A stretch of 64,000 nt of DNA from NCBI RefSeq assembly GCF_000834655.1, contig NZ_JXQQ01000022.1:1-64000 (forward strand). Reading direction: 5' to 3'. The notes under the pieces are model-generated. The model made no database searches. It was not told where the DNA came from and worked only from the letters and a program-made list of their open reading frames with translations. Positions 1 to 8,509 of the stretch are shown here, one piece after another. This DNA comes from Variovorax paradoxus. GTDB taxonomy: Bacteria; Pseudomonadota; Gammaproteobacteria; Burkholderiales; Burkholderiaceae_C. Both the position numbers and the translations under genes were made by a program. How positions within the stretch are numbered: position 1 is the stretch's first letter; every line of letters begins with the position of its first letter.

Positions 1-59
1 TCCGTGAAGGCGGCCGCACCGTGGGTTCGGGCGTCGTGGCAAAGATCCTCGACATCTAA
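1..59 (+). CDS. tuf: Elongation factor Tu, 3' end (partial)
   Basis: Only the last 18 residues and the TAA stop are present. They read REGGRTVGSGVVAKILDI, the conserved end of EF-Tu domain 3, the GTPase that brings aminoacyl-tRNA to the ribosome. The rest of the gene lies before the window. rpsJ starts 21 bases downstream, so tuf and rpsJ are probably co-transcribed, as in the str-S10 region of many bacteria. The copy (tufA or tufB) cannot be told from this fragment; the position next to rpsJ suggests the str-operon copy. Confidence 0.93.
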   Translation, partial: REGGRTVGSGVVAKILDI

Positions 60-80
60 GCCGGACGCAAAGGAAACATC

Positions 81-395
81 ATGGCTACCAAGCAAAAAAT
101 CCGCATCCGCCTCAAGGCGTTCGACTACAAGCTGATCGATCAATCGGCTGCCGAAATCGTTGACACCGCCAAGCGCACCGGCGCGATCGTCAAGGGCCCC
201 GTGCCCCTGCCGACCCGCATGAAGCGTTTCGACATCCTGCGTTCGCCGCACGTCAACAAGACGTCGCGCGACCAGCTCGAGATCCGCACGCACCAGCGCC
301 TGATGGACATCGTCGACCCGACCGACAAGACCGTGGACGCGCTGATGAAGCTCGACCTGCCGGCTGGCGTGGACGTCGAGATCAAGCTGCAGTAA
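81..395 (+). CDS. rpsJ: 30S ribosomal protein S10 (NusJ)
   Basis: The 104-residue product matches S10 along its full length (start [20 protein letters not shown], conserved RRT/TRMKRF and [13 protein letters not shown] segments). S10 sits in the 30S head and, with NusB, also acts in transcription antitermination. The usual ATG start is preceded by an AAGGAAA ribosome site. It follows tuf closely, but unlike the textbook S10 operon it is not followed by rplC: a strong hairpin terminator begins 32 bases after its stop and two unrelated genes intervene. It is therefore probably transcribed with tuf rather than with the other S10-operon genes. Confidence 0.98.
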   Translation: MATKQKIRIRLKAFDYKLIDQSAAEIVDTAKRTGAIVKGPVPLPTRMKRFDILRSPHVNKTSRDQLEIRTHQRLMDIVDPTDKTVDALMKLDLPAGVDVEIKLQ

Positions 396-426
396 ACAGT
401 AAGAACTCCTAGCGTCGCGTTTTGAC

Positions 427-466
427 AAAGCCCGCCTGCAGAAATGCAGGCGGGCTTTGTTTTTTG
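427..466 (+). terminator. Rho-independent terminator after rpsJ
   Basis: A perfect 14-bp stem (427-440 with 445-458) is closed by a GAAA tetraloop and followed by a T-rich run (GTTTTTTG). This is one of the strongest intrinsic terminators in the window. It should stop tuf-rpsJ transcription before the inserted accessory genes. Confidence 0.93.
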
Positions 467-544
467 TGGTGCGGCTATGGCATCCTCACGCACCGCTAAT
501 TCTTTCAAGCATCGGCCGCGGCTGAAACGAGGGCAGCACAAGCT

Positions 545-2131
545 ATGAGTCACAAGTTCTCTTTTGCGTTGGGCGCGTCATGCATTGCCGCCGTACTGCT
601 GGCGGGCTGCGGTGGTGGGGGAGGAGGCGGCGGAGGAGGAGGAGGATTTCCCATCCTGCCGCCGCTGGGAAGTTCGGTCACCCTGACTGGCACGGCAACG
701 TATGAATCCGTTCCGAACACGAGCGGCCCTCTTGTCTACGCATCGACGACAGCCAAGCCGGTGCGTGGCGCAATGCTCGAGGTGCTCGACGCGACCTCGT
801 CCGCGCAACTCGCGGTGAGCACCACCGACGACAGTGGCGCGTATTCGGTCTCCGTGCCTGCAAACACATCGATCGTCGTGCGCGTAAGGGCGCAGCTGAC
901 ACGTACTGGCGCCGGACCAAGTTGGGACGTGAGCGTGCGCGACAACACGCAGAGCAGTGCCTTGTACTCCATGCAGTCGTCGGCCTTTTCCTCCGGTGCC
1001 GCTGCATCGACGCGCGATCTGCGCGCCGGGTCCGGCTGGGGTGGCTCCAGCTACACCAGCCAGCGCGTGGCTGCACCGTTCGCGGTGCTCGACACCGTCT
1101 ATACGGCGATGCAGAAAGTGTTGTCGGTGGCACCGGCTACCGCATTCCCTGTCTTGCGCGTGTTCTGGAGTCCCAACAACGCGCCGGCCGGCGGCAGCGT
1201 CGCTGCAGGCCAGATCGGCAGCACGTTCTTCATCAATCGGAGCACCGGTCGCGAGATCTACGTGCTGGGCAAGGAGAACGTCGACACCGACGAATACGAT
1301 TCGCCCGTGATTGCGCATGAATGGGGGCACTACTACCAGTCGGCTTTCAGCCGCGACGACTCGCCCGGTGGCTCCCACTCGCTGGACGAACGGGTCGACC
1401 GGCGACTCGCGTTTTCGGAGGGTTGGGGCAACGGCTGGTCAGGCATTGCGCTCGGCCGCAACAACTATGTGGATTCGGTGGGCGCCCAACAGGCCAGGGG
1501 CGGAAACGTGAATCTCGCGGTGGGCCCGGCGACCAATCCGGGCTGGTACCGGGAGGGCTCGATCCAGTCCATCTTCTGGAATCTGAACCAGCAGGTCGGC
1601 TTCAAGCCGATCCACGACGCGATGACGGGCATCCTGTTCCGCAGCGGCGCACCTGTTTCGTCGATCCATCCATTCACTGCGGCGTTCAATTCGACGTCGC
1701 CAGGGAGCGCTTCGGCGCTGGCCGGGTTGCTGAGTGGCCAGAACATCAGCACGGCCGCCAATGACCCCTATGGCGAGAGCGAGACGAACAGCGGGGGCTT
1801 GCCGGCGATTCCGAACGTGGTGCAGCCGATGTACCGACTCGCGACGGTGGGCGGTGCGCCGAGCCAGGCTTGCGTGTCCAACATCGAGGGCGACGACAAC
1901 AAGCTCGGCAGCTTCGCCTACCTTCGATTCAACGCGCCTGCCAATCGCGACTACCAATTCACTGTCAACGGCGGCCCCGCAGGTGCAAATCCAGACTTCG
2001 ATATCTTCCGGGGCGGCCTGGTCTCCCGGTCGAGCAACAAGGTCAGTCTGGGTGCCGGCGAGTACGTTCTGGCGGTCAGCGATCTCAACAATTCCGGGGC
2101 ATCGACATGCTTCAACGTCACCATTCAGTAG
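545..2131 (+). CDS. Putative zinc metallopeptidase lipoprotein (HEXXH), inserted between rpsJ and rplC
   Basis: A 528-residue exported protein. Residues 1-22 form a lipoprotein signal with lipobox L-A-G-C22, followed directly by a run of about 12 glycines and a proline-rich stretch, probably a flexible tether from the outer membrane. Residues of about 45-130 look like a beta-sandwich/carboxypeptidase-regulatory-like segment. H258-E-W-G-H262 is a classic HEXXH zinc motif. E292 in SEGWGNG, 30 residues later, is a good third ligand, as in gluzincin-type peptidases. The last 90 residues resemble a pre-peptidase C-terminal (PPC) beta domain. The substrate is unknown and no named family was recognised, so peptidase activity is inferred from motifs. 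It lies alone between the rpsJ terminator and the next exported-protein gene, which follows by 11 bases and is probably co-transcribed. Confidence 0.75.
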   Translation: MSHKFSFALGASCIAAVLLAGCGGGGGGGGGGGGFPILPPLGSSVTLTGTATYESVPNTSGPLVYASTTAKPVRGAMLEVLDATSSAQLAVSTTDDSGAYSVSVPANTSIVVRVRAQLTRTGAGPSWDVSVRDNTQSSALYSMQSSAFSSGAAASTRDLRAGSGWGGSSYTSQRVAAPFAVLDTVYTAMQKVLSVAPATAFPVLRVFWSPNNAPAGGSVAAGQIGSTFFINRSTGREIYVLGKENVDTDEYDSPVIAHEWGHYYQSAFSRDDSPGGSHSLDERVDRRLAFSEGWGNGWSGIALGRNNYVDSVGAQQARGGNVNLAVGPATNPGWYREGSIQSIFWNLNQQVGFKPIHDAMTGILFRSGAPVSSIHPFTAAFNSTSPGSASALAGLLSGQNISTAANDPYGESETNSGGLPAIPNVVQPMYRLATVGGAPSQACVSNIEGDDNKLGSFAYLRFNAPANRDYQFTVNGGPAGANPDFDIFRGGLVSRSSNKVSLGAGEYVLAVSDLNNSGASTCFNVTIQ

Positions 2132-2142
2132 GGAAGGCCGTC

Positions 2143-2673
2143 ATGAACATCCGATCAGGCCCGATGATCTCCATGGCTTGCCTCGCCCTCGTCACGTTGT
2201 CGGCACCGGCCATGGCCGACGGCGTGCCAGGTGTGCGTCATGGCAAATCCACCGTGCATCGTGAGGCGCCCATGACGACCGCCGCGCGGAAGCCGAATGA
2301 CTCTGGCGTGACGCTGCAGTTCCGCCTTGATGCCGTGCCTCAGCTGGGCCGCGGCACGCCCGTCGTGCTGCAGTTCGGCGGTGTGACCGATCCGGACGGT
2401 GCAACGGTGCGTTTCAGCGCCGATGCCGGCCTGACGATCTCGGGCAGCGACACGCTGGCGCTGCCGGTGGCGAGGCGCACCTCCGCGACCGTCACCGTCG
2501 TGAGCGAGCGCGAAGGCCTCGCGTACCTGAATGTCTTCATCACGCAAAAGGGCGCCACGAGCGCCGTTTCCATTCCCATCCAGACGGGCGCGGCAGCCCC
2601 GGCGCTGAAGTCCTCGGGCGAGCTGAAATCCACGCCGGATGGGGAAAACATCATCACGATGCCTGCCAAATAG
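2143..2673 (+). CDS. Small exported protein of unknown function
   Basis: The 176-residue product starts at the ATG after a GGGAAGG ribosome site. Residues 1-24 are a Sec signal peptide ending in A-M-A. The mature part is rich in Val, Thr and Ser with an alternating hydrophobic pattern, suggesting a beta-sandwich domain (about residues 50-150), and ends in a polar tail. No known family was recognised. It starts 11 bases after the metallopeptidase-like lipoprotein gene, so the two probably form one unit and may work together in the envelope. An in-frame upstream extension exists but overlaps the lipoprotein gene and lacks a signal peptide, so it was not used. Confidence 0.65.
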   Translation: MNIRSGPMISMACLALVTLSAPAMADGVPGVRHGKSTVHREAPMTTAARKPNDSGVTLQFRLDAVPQLGRGTPVVLQFGGVTDPDGATVRFSADAGLTISGSDTLALPVARRTSATVTVVSEREGLAYLNVFITQKGATSAVSIPIQTGAAAPALKSSGELKSTPDGENIITMPAK

Positions 2674-2730
2674 GCAGAAAGCGGTCGAAACGAGCTGGAT
2701 CGCGCCTCAAAATCCAGCCCCGAACACCGC

Positions 2731-2760
2731 TTGCACGGCGCCCGCATCGCGGGCTATAAT
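2731..2760 (+). promoter_or_regulatory. Sigma-70 promoter for the rplC-rpsQ operon
   Basis: TTGCAC (-35, 2731-2736) and a perfect TATAAT (-10, 2755-2760) are separated by 18 bp. Transcription would begin near 2767 and give a leader of about 140 nt before rplC. This is the best promoter match seen in the window and fits a highly expressed ribosomal operon restarted after the inserted genes. Confidence 0.85.
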
Positions 2761-2766
2761 CGCTGG

Positions 2767-2907
2767 CTCTGCCCTTGGTGCGTCCGTAGGGATGTAGTTC
2801 GAGCAGAGATTTATCAACCTCCTTCCGCAGGCTGGGCAACCAGCCAAACGCTGTCGCCAATTGAAGTGGCAGCGGCGAAGGGAGCTTCCATTTTTTGGAG
2901 AAAACAA
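2767..2907 (+). promoter_or_regulatory. Structured leader of the rplC operon, possible attenuator
   Basis: The untranslated leader contains several short hairpins: GCTGG-GCAA-CCAGC near 2830, a bulged stem between CGCTG..CCA and TGGCAGCG (about 2849-2875), and a weak GAAG-GGAG-CTTC stem (2877-2888) followed two bases later by six T (2891-2896) and the GGAG ribosome site. In E. coli the S10 leader mediates L4 autogenous control. A similar role here is an inference from position and structure, because the final stem is short. Confidence 0.45.
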
Positions 2908-3588
2908 ATGAGTCTGAGCAACTCCCTCGGGTTGCTGGGCCGCAAGGTGGGGATGATGCGTCTCTTCACCGATGACGGGGACGCAGTTCCTGTCACGGTG
3001 GTGGATGTGTCCAACAACCGTGTGACCCAGATCAAGTCCCAAGAGACCGATGGCTACGTCGCCTTGCAGGTGACGTTCGGTTCGCGCAAAGCATCGCGCG
3101 TGACCAAGCCCGAAGCCGGCCACCTTGCCAAGGCAGGTGTCGAAGCAGGCGAAATCATCCAGGAATTCCGCGTTACCGCAGAAACCGCAGGTCAGCACAA
3201 GGCTGGCGGCGTGATCGCAGCGGGCAGCGTGTTTTCCGTGGGCCAGAAGGTGGACGTGCAAGGCACTTCCATCGGCAAGGGCTTCGCAGGCACGATCAAG
3301 CGCCACAACATGAGCTCGCAACGCGCCTCGCACGGTAACAGCCGTTCGCACAACGTTCCCGGCTCGATCGGCATGGCACAAGACCCCGGTCGCGTGTTCC
3401 CCGGCAAGCGCATGACGGGTCACCTCGGCGATGTGACCAAGACCACGCAAAACCTCGACGTGTTCCGCATCGACGAAGCGCGTCAACTGCTGCTCATCAA
3501 GGGCGCGATCCCGGGTTCGAAGGGTGGCTTCGTCACCGTGCGTCCCGCCATCAAGGCCAAGCCGCAAGCGGCTGAAGGAGCGAAGTAA
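2908..3588 (+). CDS. rplC: 50S ribosomal protein L3
   Basis: The 226-residue product has the L3 start ([20 protein letters not shown]) and the GHRRASHG-like core segment [20 protein letters not shown]3 is an early assembly protein next to the peptidyl transferase centre. The ATG at 2908 was chosen because it follows a TGGAG ribosome site and gives the normal L3 N terminus; a longer frame runs into the leader and was rejected. It is the first gene of the operon here, and its stop overlaps the rplD start (TAATG). Confidence 0.98.
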
Positions 3589-4208
3589 TGCAACTCGAAC
3601 TCCTGAACGAACAAGGCCAGGCTGCGTCGAAGTACGACGCCCCCGAGACCGTGTTCGGCCGTGACTACAACGAAGACCTGGTCCACCAGATCGTCGTTGC
3701 ATTCCAGGCCAACGCCCGCCAAGGCACGCGCGCCCAGAAGGACCGCGAACAGGTCAAGCACTCGACCAAGAAGCCTTTCAAGCAAAAGGGAACGGGCCGC
3801 GCCCGTGCCGGTATGACGTCCTCGCCGCTGTGGCGCGGGGGTGGCCGGATTTTCCCGAACATGCCTGACGAAAACTTCTCGCAGAAGATCAACAAGAAGA
3901 TGTATCGCGCCGGCATGGCCGCCATCTTCTCGCAGCTCGCTCGCGAAGGCCGTCTGGCCGTGGTGGATTCGCTGACCGTGGATTCGCCCAAGACGAAGCC
4001 GCTGGCAGCCCGTTTCAAGGCAATGAATCTCGAGTCCGTGCTCGTGATCGCCGAAGAAGTCGACGAAAACCTGTACCTTGCCTCGCGCAATCTGGTCAAC
4101 ATCCTCGTGGTCGAACCCCGTTACGCCGATCCGGTGTCGCTGGTTCACTACAAGAAGGTGCTGGTCACCAAGGGTGCCGTCGACAAGCTCAAGGAGATGT
4201 TCGCATGA
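3588..4208 (+). CDS. rplD: 50S ribosomal protein L4
   Basis: The 206-residue product has the L4 signature region with the basic loop ([20 protein letters not shown]) and the conserved GGRIFPN and LVVE-like segments. L4 binds 23S rRNA and lines the exit tunnel; in enterobacteria it also represses its own operon through the leader RNA. Its ATG overlaps the rplC stop by one base and its stop overlaps the rplW start, indicating translational coupling. Confidence 0.98.
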
Positions 4209-4540
4209 GCCGCGTGAACCCTACCGCCGCTGAACGTACGTTCGAAGAAGGCCGCCTGATGGCGGTGCTGGTCGCCCCGATCGTGTCCGAAAAGGCAACG
4301 ATGGTCGGCGAGAAGTCGAACGCTGTCACTTTCAAGGTGCTGCAAGACGCCACCAAGCCCGAGATCAAGGCCGCTGTCGAACTGATGTTCAAGGTCGAAG
4401 TCCAGGGCGTGTCGGTGCTCAACACCAAGGGCAAGACCAAGCGCTTTGGCAAGTCCATCGGCCGCCGCGACAACGTTCGCAAGGCCTATGTGACGCTCAA
4501 GCCCGGTCAAGAGCTCAACCTCGTCGGGGAAGGCGCTTAA
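4205..4540 (+). CDS. rplW: 50S ribosomal protein L23
   Basis: The 111-residue product contains the L23 core ([24 protein letters not shown] and [12 protein letters not shown]). L23 sits at the tunnel exit and binds trigger factor and SRP. The ATG at 4205 overlaps the rplD stop (ATGA) and gives a short N-terminal extension also seen in other betaproteobacterial L23 proteins; an internal ATG at 4259 would remove it and is less likely. Confidence 0.97.
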
Positions 4541-4542
4541 TC

Positions 4543-5367
4543 ATGGCCGTCATCAAGATGAAACCCACTTCGCCGGGCCAACGCGGCGCGGTGAAGATTT
4601 CGCGTGACCACCTGCACAAGGGTGCTCCTCACGCAGCCCTGCTGGAACCCCAGTTCCAGAAGGCCGGCCGTAACAACAACGGTCACATCACGATCCGTCA
4701 TCGTGGCGGCGGTGCCAAGCACCACTACCGCGTTGTCGACTTCGTGCGCAACAAGGACGGCATCCCGGCCAAGGTCGAACGCATCGAATACGACCCGAAC
4801 CGTACCGCCCACATCGCTCTGGTCTGCTACGCCGACGGCGAGCGCCGCTACATCATCGCCCCGCGCGGTCTTGAAGCCGGTGCAACGCTGCTGTCGGGCG
4901 CCGAAGCCCCGATCCGCGCCGGCAACACCCTGCCGATCCGCAACATCCCGGTCGGCTCGACGATCCACTGCATCGAACTGCAACCCGGCAAGGGCGCGCA
5001 GATCGCGCGTTCGGCCGGTACGTCGGCCACGCTGCTGGCTCGCGAAGGCGTCTACGCCCAGGTCCGCATGCGTTCGGGTGAGGTGCGTCGCATCCACATC
5101 GAATGCCGCGCAACCATCGGCGAAGTGGCCAACGAAGAGCACAGCCTGCGCCAACTCGGCAAGGCCGGCGTGAAGCGTCATATGGGTATTCGCCCGACCG
5201 TTCGCGGTGTGGTGATGAACCCGGTCGACCACCCGCACGGTGGTGGCGAAGGCAAGACTGGCGAAGGCCGCCACCCTGTCGACCCATGGGGCAACCTGAC
5301 CAAGGGCTATCGCACCCGTAACAACAAGCGCACGCAGGTCTTCATCGTGTCGCGTCGCAAGAAGTAA
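4543..5367 (+). CDS. rplB: 50S ribosomal protein L2
   Basis: The 274-residue product is a full-length L2: N-terminal [18 protein letters not shown]-binding [12 protein letters not shown], and the C-terminal signature [18 protein letters not shown] with the histidine needed near the peptidyl transferase centre. Length matches the usual 273-275 residues. It starts two bases after the rplW stop, within the same operon. Confidence 0.98.
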   Translation: MAVIKMKPTSPGQRGAVKISRDHLHKGAPHAALLEPQFQKAGRNNNGHITIRHRGGGAKHHYRVVDFVRNKDGIPAKVERIEYDPNRTAHIALVCYADGERRYIIAPRGLEAGATLLSGAEAPIRAGNTLPIRNIPVGSTIHCIELQPGKGAQIARSAGTSATLLAREGVYAQVRMRSGEVRRIHIECRATIGEVANEEHSLRQLGKAGVKRHMGIRPTVRGVVMNPVDHPHGGGEGKTGEGRHPVDPWGNLTKGYRTRNNKRTQVFIVSRRKK

Positions 5368-5377
5368 GGGATAGCCC

Positions 5378-5656
5378 ATGACTCGCTCTCTCAAAAAGGG
5401 TCCTTTCGTCGACCACCACCTGGTGGCCAAGGCCGACAAGGCCGTGACGACCAAGGACAAGAAGCCGATCAAGACCTGGTCGCGTCGTTCGATGGTTCTG
5501 CCCGAGTTCATCGGTCTGACCATCGCCGTGCACAACGGCAAGCAACACGTGCCTGTGTACATCACCGACCAGATGGTTGGCCACAAGCTCGGCGAATTTG
5601 CGCTCACGCGCACGTTCAAGGGGCACCCCGCGGACAAAAAAGTCCAGAAGAAGTAA
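5378..5656 (+). CDS. rpsS: 30S ribosomal protein S19
   Basis: The 92-residue product begins [15 protein letters not shown] and carries the S19 signature [16 protein letters not shown] and the [12 protein letters not shown] segment. S19 forms a complex with S13 in the 30S head and contacts the A-site tRNA. The lysine-rich end is usual. It lies 10 bases after rplB and 9 before rplV. Confidence 0.98.
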   Translation: MTRSLKKGPFVDHHLVAKADKAVTTKDKKPIKTWSRRSMVLPEFIGLTIAVHNGKQHVPVYITDQMVGHKLGEFALTRTFKGHPADKKVQKK

Positions 5657-5665
5657 GGAACGACC

Positions 5666-5998
5666 ATGTCTGAAACACGTGCAGTCCTCCGCGGTGTCCG
5701 CCTCTCGGTCGACAAGGGCCGTCTGGTCGCGGACCTCATCCGCGGCAAGAAGGTCGATCAAGCGCTCAACGTTCTGCAGTTCACGCAGAAAAAGGCCGCT
5801 GTGATCATCAAGAAGGTGCTCGAGTCGGCAATCGCCAACGCCGAGCATAACGACGGTGCCGACATCGACGAGCTGAAGGTCAAGACCATCTACGTCGAGC
5901 AAGGTGCAACGCTCAAGCGCTTCACGGCGCGGGCCAAGGGTCGCGGCAATCGCATCAGCAAGCCCACGTGCCATGTGTACGTGACGGTTGGCAACTAA
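5666..5998 (+). CDS. rplV: 50S ribosomal protein L22
   Basis: The 110-residue product has the L22 core ([19 protein letters not shown]) and the C-terminal hairpin region with [21 protein letters not shown]22 lines the exit tunnel next to L4 and shapes the macrolide-binding constriction. An AAGGAACGACC sequence precedes the ATG. Operon context is normal. Confidence 0.98.
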   Translation: MSETRAVLRGVRLSVDKGRLVADLIRGKKVDQALNVLQFTQKKAAVIIKKVLESAIANAEHNDGADIDELKVKTIYVEQGATLKRFTARAKGRGNRISKPTCHVYVTVGN

Positions 5999-6015
5999 GA
6001 AGGCCTGGAAGAAAT

Positions 6016-6939
6016 ATGGGACAGAAAATCCACCCAACCGGGTTCCGCCTTGCGGTCACCCGTAACTGGTCCAGCCGCTGGTACGCAAGCGACCGCGATT
6101 TCGCGGGCATGCTGGCCGAAGACATCAAGGTTCGCGAATACCTGAAGAAGAAGCTGAAGAACGCTTCGGTCTCGCGCGTCATGATCGAACGTCCCGCCAA
6201 GAACGCTCGCATCACGATCTACTCGGCACGTCCGGGCGTCGTGATCGGCAAGAAGGGCGAAGACATCGAGAACCTCAAGCGCGAACTGGGCAAGCAGCTC
6301 GGCGTGCCGGTTGCGGTCAACATCGAAGAAGTGCGCAAGCCCGAAATCGATGCGCAGCTGATCGCCGACAGCATCACGCAGCAGCTCGAGAAGCGGATCA
6401 TGTTCCGCCGCGCCATGAAGCGCGCCATGCAGAACGCCATGCGTCTGGGTGCCCTGGGCATCAAGATCATGTCGGCTGGCCGCCTGAACGGCATCGAAAT
6501 CGCACGTACCGAGTGGTACCGCGAAGGCCGCGTGCCGCTTCACACCCTGCGCGCCGACATCGACTACGGCACCTCGGAAGCCAAGACCACCTACGGCGTC
6601 ATCGGCGTCAAGGTCTGGGTCTACAAGGGCGACACGCTGGGTCGCAACGACCTGCCGGCCGTCGAGACGCCGCGTCCGGACGAAGAGCGCCGCCCGCGTG
6701 GTCCCCGCCGTGATGGTCGCCCTGGCGACCGTCCGGGTGGCGACCGTCGTGGTCCCGGCCCCCGCGCCGGTGGCCGTGGCCCGATCGGTGGCAACACCGC
6801 GCCGGCCGATGGCAGCGACAAGCCCGCAGAAGCCACTGGGGCAGCTCCCGCTGCCCCGGGTGCAGACTCGAAACCCGCCGTTAAGCGCGTCCGCAAAGCC
6901 GCGCCAGCTGCAGCAGCTGACGGTGCCAAGACCGAGTGA
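6016..6939 (+). CDS. rpsC: 30S ribosomal protein S3 with long C-terminal tail
   Basis: The 307-residue product starts [20 protein letters not shown]. Residues of about 1-212 match S3: the KH domain with [14 protein letters not shown], and the C-terminal domain with [11 protein letters not shown]3 lies at the mRNA entrance and has helicase activity there. E. coli S3 is 233 residues. Here the last 90 or so residues form a low-complexity tail, first Arg/Gly/Pro-rich ([17 protein letters not shown]) then Ala/Pro-rich with Lys/Arg. The ATG at 6016 follows GGAAGAAAT and gives the family N terminus. Longer tails occur in related Comamonadaceae, so this is probably lineage-specific rather than an error. 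Confidence 0.97.
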   Translation: MGQKIHPTGFRLAVTRNWSSRWYASDRDFAGMLAEDIKVREYLKKKLKNASVSRVMIERPAKNARITIYSARPGVVIGKKGEDIENLKRELGKQLGVPVAVNIEEVRKPEIDAQLIADSITQQLEKRIMFRRAMKRAMQNAMRLGALGIKIMSAGRLNGIEIARTEWYREGRVPLHTLRADIDYGTSEAKTTYGVIGVKVWVYKGDTLGRNDLPAVETPRPDEERRPRGPRRDGRPGDRPGGDRRGPGPRAGGRGPIGGNTAPADGSDKPAEATGAAPAAPGADSKPAVKRVRKAAPAAAADGAKTE

Positions 6940-6967
6940 TCGGTCTTAGAACTACGGAGTATTAAAA

Positions 6968-7384
6968 ATGCTGCAACCTGCACGCAGAAAGTTCCGCAAG
7001 GAACAAAAGGGCCGCAACACCGGCATCGCAACCCGGGGCAACTCGGTTGCCTTCGGTGACTTCGGTCTCAAATGCACCGACCGCGGCCGCCTGACGGCAC
7101 GCCAGATCGAAGCCGCTCGTCGCGCCATTTCGCGTCACGTGAAGCGCGGTGGCCGTATCTGGATCCGCGTGTTCCCGGACAAGCCGATCTCTACCAAGCC
7201 CGCCGAAGTGCGGATGGGTAACGGTAAGGGCAACCCCGAGTACTACGTCGCTGAAATCCAGCCTGGCAAGATCGTGTTCGAGATCGTCGGCGTGCCCGAA
7301 GAACTCGCCCGCGAAGCGTTCCGCCTGGCCGCCGCCAAGCTTCCGCTGCGCACGACGTTCGTCGCTCGCCAGCTCGGCGCCTGA
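6968..7384 (+). CDS. rplP: 50S ribosomal protein L16
   Basis: The 138-residue product begins [17 protein letters not shown] and has the L16 signatures ([40 protein letters not shown]). L16 organises the A-site tRNA-binding region of the 50S. Length matches the E. coli protein (136). A GGAGTATTAAAA ribosome-site region precedes the ATG, 28 bases after rpsC. Confidence 0.98.
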   Translation: MLQPARRKFRKEQKGRNTGIATRGNSVAFGDFGLKCTDRGRLTARQIEAARRAISRHVKRGGRIWIRVFPDKPISTKPAEVRMGNGKGNPEYYVAEIQPGKIVFEIVGVPEELAREAFRLAAAKLPLRTTFVARQLGA

Positions 7385-7397
7385 GAGGAGAACATCC

Positions 7398-7649
7398 ATG
7401 GCAACACGTAAGAAAAAAGAAACCGCGGCTCCGGCCAAGGTGACCAAGGCTGCAACCCTGCGCACGAAGGACGTCGCAGGCCTCGAAGCCGAAATCAAGG
7501 ACCTGCAGAAGGCCCATTTCGGTCTGCGCATGCAGAAAGCCACGCAACAGCTGTCGAACACCTCGACGCTGCGCGTGACGCGCCGCGACATCGCGCGCGC
7601 CAAGACCATTCTTGCGCAGAAGCAGCAAGAAACCCAAGCCGCCAAGTAA
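7398..7649 (+). CDS. rpmC: 50S ribosomal protein L29
   Basis: The 83-residue product contains the L29 two-helix core ([20 protein letters not shown] and [16 protein letters not shown]). About 20 extra N-terminal residues rich in Lys, Ala and Thr precede the core, against about 63 residues for E. coli L29. The ATG at 7398 follows GAGAGGAGAAC, a strong ribosome site, so the extension is probably translated. L29 binds near the tunnel exit next to L23. Confidence 0.95.
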   Translation: MATRKKKETAAPAKVTKAATLRTKDVAGLEAEIKDLQKAHFGLRMQKATQQLSNTSTLRVTRRDIARAKTILAQKQQETQAAK

Positions 7650-7658
7650 GGAGTGAAC

Positions 7659-7928
7659 ATGACGGAAGCTAAAAAATCCCTCAAGCGCACCTTGATCGGC
7701 AAGGTGGTCAGCGACAAGCGTGCCAAGACCGTGACCGTGCTGGTCGAGCGCCGTGTGAAGCACGAGCTCTACGGCAAGATCGTGGCCAAGACGAGCAAGT
7801 ACCACGCCCATGACGAAAAGGGCGAGTACAAGCTGGGCGACACCATCGAGATCACGGAAAGCCGTCCGATCTCGAAGACCAAGAACTGGGTCGTGACCCG
7901 CCTGGTCGAGAAGGCCGTGCTGGTCTGA
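7659..7928 (+). CDS. rpsQ: 30S ribosomal protein S17
   Basis: The 89-residue product has the S17 OB-fold with [19 protein letters not shown] and the signature [19 protein letters not shown]17 is a primary 16S rRNA binder. The ATG at 7659 is preceded at ideal spacing by AAGGAG; a GTG at 7653 in the same frame overlaps that site and is less likely. It is the last gene of the operon: a terminator follows directly, and rplN, which usually comes next, is absent. Confidence 0.97.
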   Translation: MTEAKKSLKRTLIGKVVSDKRAKTVTVLVERRVKHELYGKIVAKTSKYHAHDEKGEYKLGDTIEITESRPISKTKNWVVTRLVEKAVLV

Positions 7929-7953
7929 TCGCCGAGTCGAACGACTCAACCGG

Positions 7954-7986
7954 AAACGGCCCACAATGTGGGCCGTTTTTCTTTTT
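7954..7986 (+). terminator. Rho-independent terminator after rpsQ
   Basis: Stem AAACGGCCCAC/GTGGGCCGTTT with a 3-base loop, then TTTTTCTTTTT. It closes the ribosomal operon 13 bases before the peroxiredoxin ATG. Confidence 0.93.
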
Positions 7987-7998
7987 CAGGAGCATTCA

Positions 7999-8505
7999 AT
8001 GATCAAAGTCGGTGACACCCTTCCTTCGGCAACCCTGCAGGAATATTCCGAAGTGGAAGGCGAAGGCTGCAGCATCGGCCCGAACGCCGTCGACGTGAGC
8101 AAGGCCTCGGCCGGCAAGACCATCGCCTTGTTCGCATTGCCCGGCGCCTTCACGCCCACCTGCTCGGCCAAGCACGTGCCGGGTTACGTGCAGCACTTCG
8201 ACGACTTCAAGGCCGCCGGCGTGGACGAAATCTGGTGCGTGAGCGTGAACGACGCCTTCGTGATGGGCGCCTGGGCGCGCGACCAGAAGACCGGCGCCAA
8301 GGTGCGCATGCTCGCCGACGGTAGCGCCGATTTCGCCAAGGCCACCGGTCTCACGCTCGACCTTGCGGGCCGCGGCATGGGCCTGCGCAGCAACCGCTAT
8401 TCGATGCTCGTGAAGGACGGCAAGGTCGCGACGCTCAACGTCGAGGCACCGGGCAAGTTCGAAGTCAGCGACGCGGACACGCTGCTCGCGCAAGCCCGCG
8501 GCTGA
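7999..8505 (+). CDS. Peroxiredoxin, Prx5-like (atypical/1-Cys)
   Basis: The 168-residue thioredoxin-fold protein has the Prx5 motif PGAFTPTCS, with C55 as the peroxidatic cysteine, and the usual IWCVSVNDAFVM and RSNRYSMLVKDG segments. Such enzymes reduce hydrogen peroxide and organic peroxides in the cytosol using glutathione/glutaredoxin or thioredoxin. C24 and C80 are the other cysteines; whether one acts as resolving residue cannot be told. The ATG at 7999 follows CAGGAG. It begins within the region of the ribosomal-operon terminator, so it needs its own promoter or read-through. An in-frame longer start overlaps the terminator and was rejected. Confidence 0.93.
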   Translation: MIKVGDTLPSATLQEYSEVEGEGCSIGPNAVDVSKASAGKTIALFALPGAFTPTCSAKHVPGYVQHFDDFKAAGVDEIWCVSVNDAFVMGAWARDQKTGAKVRMLADGSADFAKATGLTLDLAGRGMGLRSNRYSMLVKDGKVATLNVEAPGKFEVSDADTLLAQARG

Positions 8506-8509
8506 CCGG

